A stretch of DNA of 64,000 nucleotides, taken from the NCBI RefSeq assembly GCF_000576305.1, contig NZ_BAVZ01000016.1, positions 1-64,000 on the forward strand. Direction: 5' to 3'. The stretch's first letter is position 1. Every line of letters begins with the position of its first letter. This DNA comes from Paenibacillus pini JCM 16418 (GTDB lineage: Bacteria > Bacillota > Bacilli > Paenibacillales > Paenibacillaceae). The position numbers were made by a program, and so were the translations under genes. Below, one piece after another: positions 62,213 through 64,000 of this stretch. Under the pieces are notes generated by a model. It searched no databases, was not told the DNA's origin, and saw only the letters and a list, made by a program, of their open reading frames with translations.

Positions 62213-63925
62213 TCAGAATAGGAAATATCGCTGACCCATGGGTACGATATCGACCGGATCACATGTCAGCAATTCTCCATTTACTTTTACTTCATATGTT
62301 TGTGGATCTACGGTAATATCAGGTGTTTCTGAATTTAACTTCATGTTTTTCTTCGTAAGGGTACGAATACCGCCAACAGGCAGGATTATTTTTTCGAGTC
62401 CAAGTTTATCGTGCACCCCGTCATCATAAGCTGCTTGTGAAACGAAGGTTGCTGAACTTCTTGCTAGTGCTTTGCCGAATTGAGCATACATAGGACGGTA
62501 AATATATGGCTGAGGTGTTGGAATCGAAGCATTGCCATCACCCATTAGCCCCATAACCGCAAGACCGTTTTTAAGCACCATTTCTGGTTTAACACCAAAA
62601 AATTTGGGATTCCAGATCACTAAATCGGCCATCTTACCTACTTCGATAGAACCTACATGCTCTGAAATGCCATGTGTGATAGCAGGATTTATCGTATATT
62701 TGGCAATATAGCGCTTTGCTCGGTTATTATCTGCATATTGAGCATCACCTTGAAGGAGTCCGCGTTGTTTCTTCATCTTGTCAGCTACTTGCCATGTACG
62801 CAAAACGACTTCTCCGACACGGCCCATGGCCTGTGAATCCGAGCTTACCATGCTAAATACGCCCATATCGTGCAGGATATCTTCAGCTGCAATCGTTTCT
62901 TTTCTAATTCTTGAATCGGCAAAAGCGATATCTTCAGGTACCGAAGGATTTAAATGATGACAAACCATGACCATATCAAGATGTTCGTCGATCGTATTAA
63001 TCGTATAGGGTAGAGTAGGGTTCGTTGAAGAAGGTAGAATATTAAGGTAACCCGCTGATTTGATTAAATCAGGTGCATGTCCACCACCTGCGCCTTCCGT
63101 ATGGTACATGTGAAGGACTCGATCTTTTACAGCAGCCATCGTATTTTCCATAAAGCCACTTTCATTCAATGTATCTGCATGAAGGGCTACTTGAATGTCG
63201 TACTCATCTGCAACTTGTAGAGCGTAATCTAGAGACGAACCGGTAGCTCCCCAGTCTTCATGGACTTTGAGACCAATAACTCCTGCCCTAACTTGTTCCG
63301 CTAATGGTTCGATGGATGCAGCATGTCCTTTACCTGTAAATCCAATATTAATCGGCAAGCCTTCAGCCGCTTCAAGCATCCGGTGTATGCTCCATTCGCC
63401 TGGAGTAACCGTCGTAGCTTTAGATCCTGCAGCAGGCCCTGTACCACCGCCGATTAATGTCGTTGTACCCGCGGAGAGTGCAATTTCTACTTGTTTAGGG
63501 TTAATAAAATGTACATGGGTATCAATGGCTCCAGCGGTTACAATTAAGCCTTCACCTGCGATGATTTCTGTGGAGGTACCGATAATAATATCGATATGAT
63601 CTGTAATGAGAGGGTTTCCACTTTTACCTATGCCAAAAATTTTCCCATCTCGAATGGCGAGATCTGCTTTGATAATGCCTGTATAATCTAAAATAATGAC
63701 ATTGGTAATGACGGTATCTGCTACACCTTCTTTACGGGTCGCAAGAGGGTGCTGTCCCATGCCGTCTCGAATCACTTTGCCTCCGCCAAAGACAACTTCT
63801 TCACCATAAGAAGTGTGATCCTTCTCAATTTGAATAAACAAATCTGTATCCGCAAGGCGAACCGAATCACCTGTCGTTGGACCATACATTTCAGCATACT
63901 GCCTTCGGGACATTCCAAAACTCAT
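62213..63925 (-). CDS. ureC: Urease alpha subunit UreC
   Basis: Catalytic subunit of 570 residues that hydrolyses urea to ammonia and carbamate at a dinickel site. All active-site residues are in place: His137 and His139 (DTHVHF), the carbamylated Lys220 and His222 (GLKVHEDWGAT), His249 (HADTLNE), His275 (YHTEGAGGGHAPD), the flap His323 (VCHHLNPSVPEDIAFADSRI, 20 residues) and Asp363 (SSDSQAMGR). These follow the Klebsiella numbering with an offset of three. Its ATG overlaps the ureB stop (ATGA). Confidence 0.97.
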   Translation of the reverse strand: MSFGMSRRQYAEMYGPTTGDSVRLADTDLFIQIEKDHTSYGEEVVFGGGKVIRDGMGQHPLATRKEGVADTVITNVIILDYTGIIKADLAIRDGKIFGIGKSGNPLITDHIDIIIGTSTEIIAGEGLIVTAGAIDTHVHFINPKQVEIALSAGTTTLIGGGTGPAAGSKATTVTPGEWSIHRMLEAAEGLPINIGFTGKGHAASIEPLAEQVRAGVIGLKVHEDWGATGSSLDYALQVADEYDIQVALHADTLNESGFMENTMAAVKDRVLHMYHTEGAGGGHAPDLIKSAGYLNILPSSTNPTLPYTINTIDEHLDMVMVCHHLNPSVPEDIAFADSRIRKETIAAEDILHDMGVFSMVSSDSQAMGRVGEVVLRTWQVADKMKKQRGLLQGDAQYADNNRAKRYIAKYTINPAITHGISEHVGSIEVGKMADLVIWNPKFFGVKPEMVLKNGLAVMGLMGDGNASIPTPQPYIYRPMYAQFGKALARSSATFVSQAAYDDGVHDKLGLEKIILPVGGIRTLTKKNMKLNSETPDITVDPQTYEVKVNGELLTCDPVDIVPMGQRYFLF

Positions 63926-64000
63926 ACGGAACCCTCGCTTTCTAATTTTCCATCGACTTTATTATTGAAACCGTATACACGGCGTTCACCTGAAAAATTA
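63922..64000 (-). CDS. ureB: Urease beta subunit UreB, C-terminal end (cut by window edge)
   Basis: The last 25 codons of ureB can be read on the minus strand: NFSGERRVYGFNNKVDGKLE (20 residues) SEGSV, like the UreB C-terminal region with RRVYGFN. It overlaps the ureC start by four bases. The rest, and presumably ureA, lie beyond the window. Confidence 0.88.
   Translation of the reverse strand, partial: NFSGERRVYGFNNKVDGKLESEGSV

Noticed and set aside
1..64000. CRISPR arrays, insertion sequences, tRNA or rRNA genes
   Set aside because: No spaced direct repeats, transposase text, target duplications, cloverleaf motifs or rRNA sequence were seen on either strand.

Overview
The window looks like a chromosomal segment of a low-to-moderate GC, spore-forming member of the Bacillales, most likely Paenibacillaceae. 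The evidence is the gene content: a DesK/DesR-controlled desaturase, bacillithiol synthesis (bshB2 with yojF), YesM/YesN-type two-component genes, a DUF3231 protein, a copper-amine-oxidase-like stalk protein, a ureABCEFGD-ordered urease locus and CcpA-type cre sequences. No rRNA, tRNA, CRISPR array, insertion sequence or prophage was seen. The affiliation is inferred from content, not from a database search.

Layout. 1-7.6 kb: the end of a dynamin-like GTPase, a heterodimeric ABC exporter, purT and a GNAT gene. 7.7-16.1 kb: a galactose module with response regulator, histidine kinase, sugar-binding lipoprotein and mglBAC, behind a sigma-A promoter that carries a perfect cre site. 16.3-20.2 kb: a secreted CAP protein, an SGNH hydrolase and an ABC-2 transporter pair. 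20.3-24.7 kb: topoisomerase IV (parE-parC). 24.8-31.3 kb: MarR, an MFS permease, yojF-bshB2, a methyltransferase-like gene, and a minus-strand group (pseudouridine synthase, rRNA methyltransferase, GNAT). 31.4-36.1 kb: an HpaB-type hydroxylase, a receiver-like protein, a 26-residue hydrophobic peptide that looks like a type I toxin, a small unknown, a MetE-like protein and a secreted stalk protein. 36.3-44.6 kb: a cell-wall amino-sugar locus with murR, murQ, an ABC importer, anmK, a GNAT protein and an atypical PIG-L protein. 44.6-47.8 kb: des-desK-desR. 48-53.5 kb: DUF3231, a LuxR-type regulator, a GH19 hydrolase, a cupin and a three-gene cluster of unknown, possibly spore-surface, proteins. 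53.9-58.9 kb: a nickel/peptide-type ABC importer, convergent with the urease operon (ureD-G-F-E-C-B, 59.6-64 kb).

Genes that work together. The importer beside urease probably supplies nickel to the UreEFGD maturation machinery. The lipoprotein-kinase-regulator trio probably senses the sugar that MglBAC imports. The murR-murQ-ABC-anmK block probably recovers 1,6-anhydro-MurNAc or MurNAc released from cell walls.

Sequence quality matters here. Nine genes are interrupted by frameshifts, and all of them can be repaired by adding one or two missing bases, most of them in short homopolymers. The essential parE needs two such repairs. After repair every gene regains a whole number of codons and the length expected for its family where that is known. 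I therefore read the broken genes (mglA, parE, yojF, the hpaB-like gene, the sugar-binding lipoprotein, three importer genes and ureD) as intact genes in a draft-quality sequence, not as true pseudogenes.
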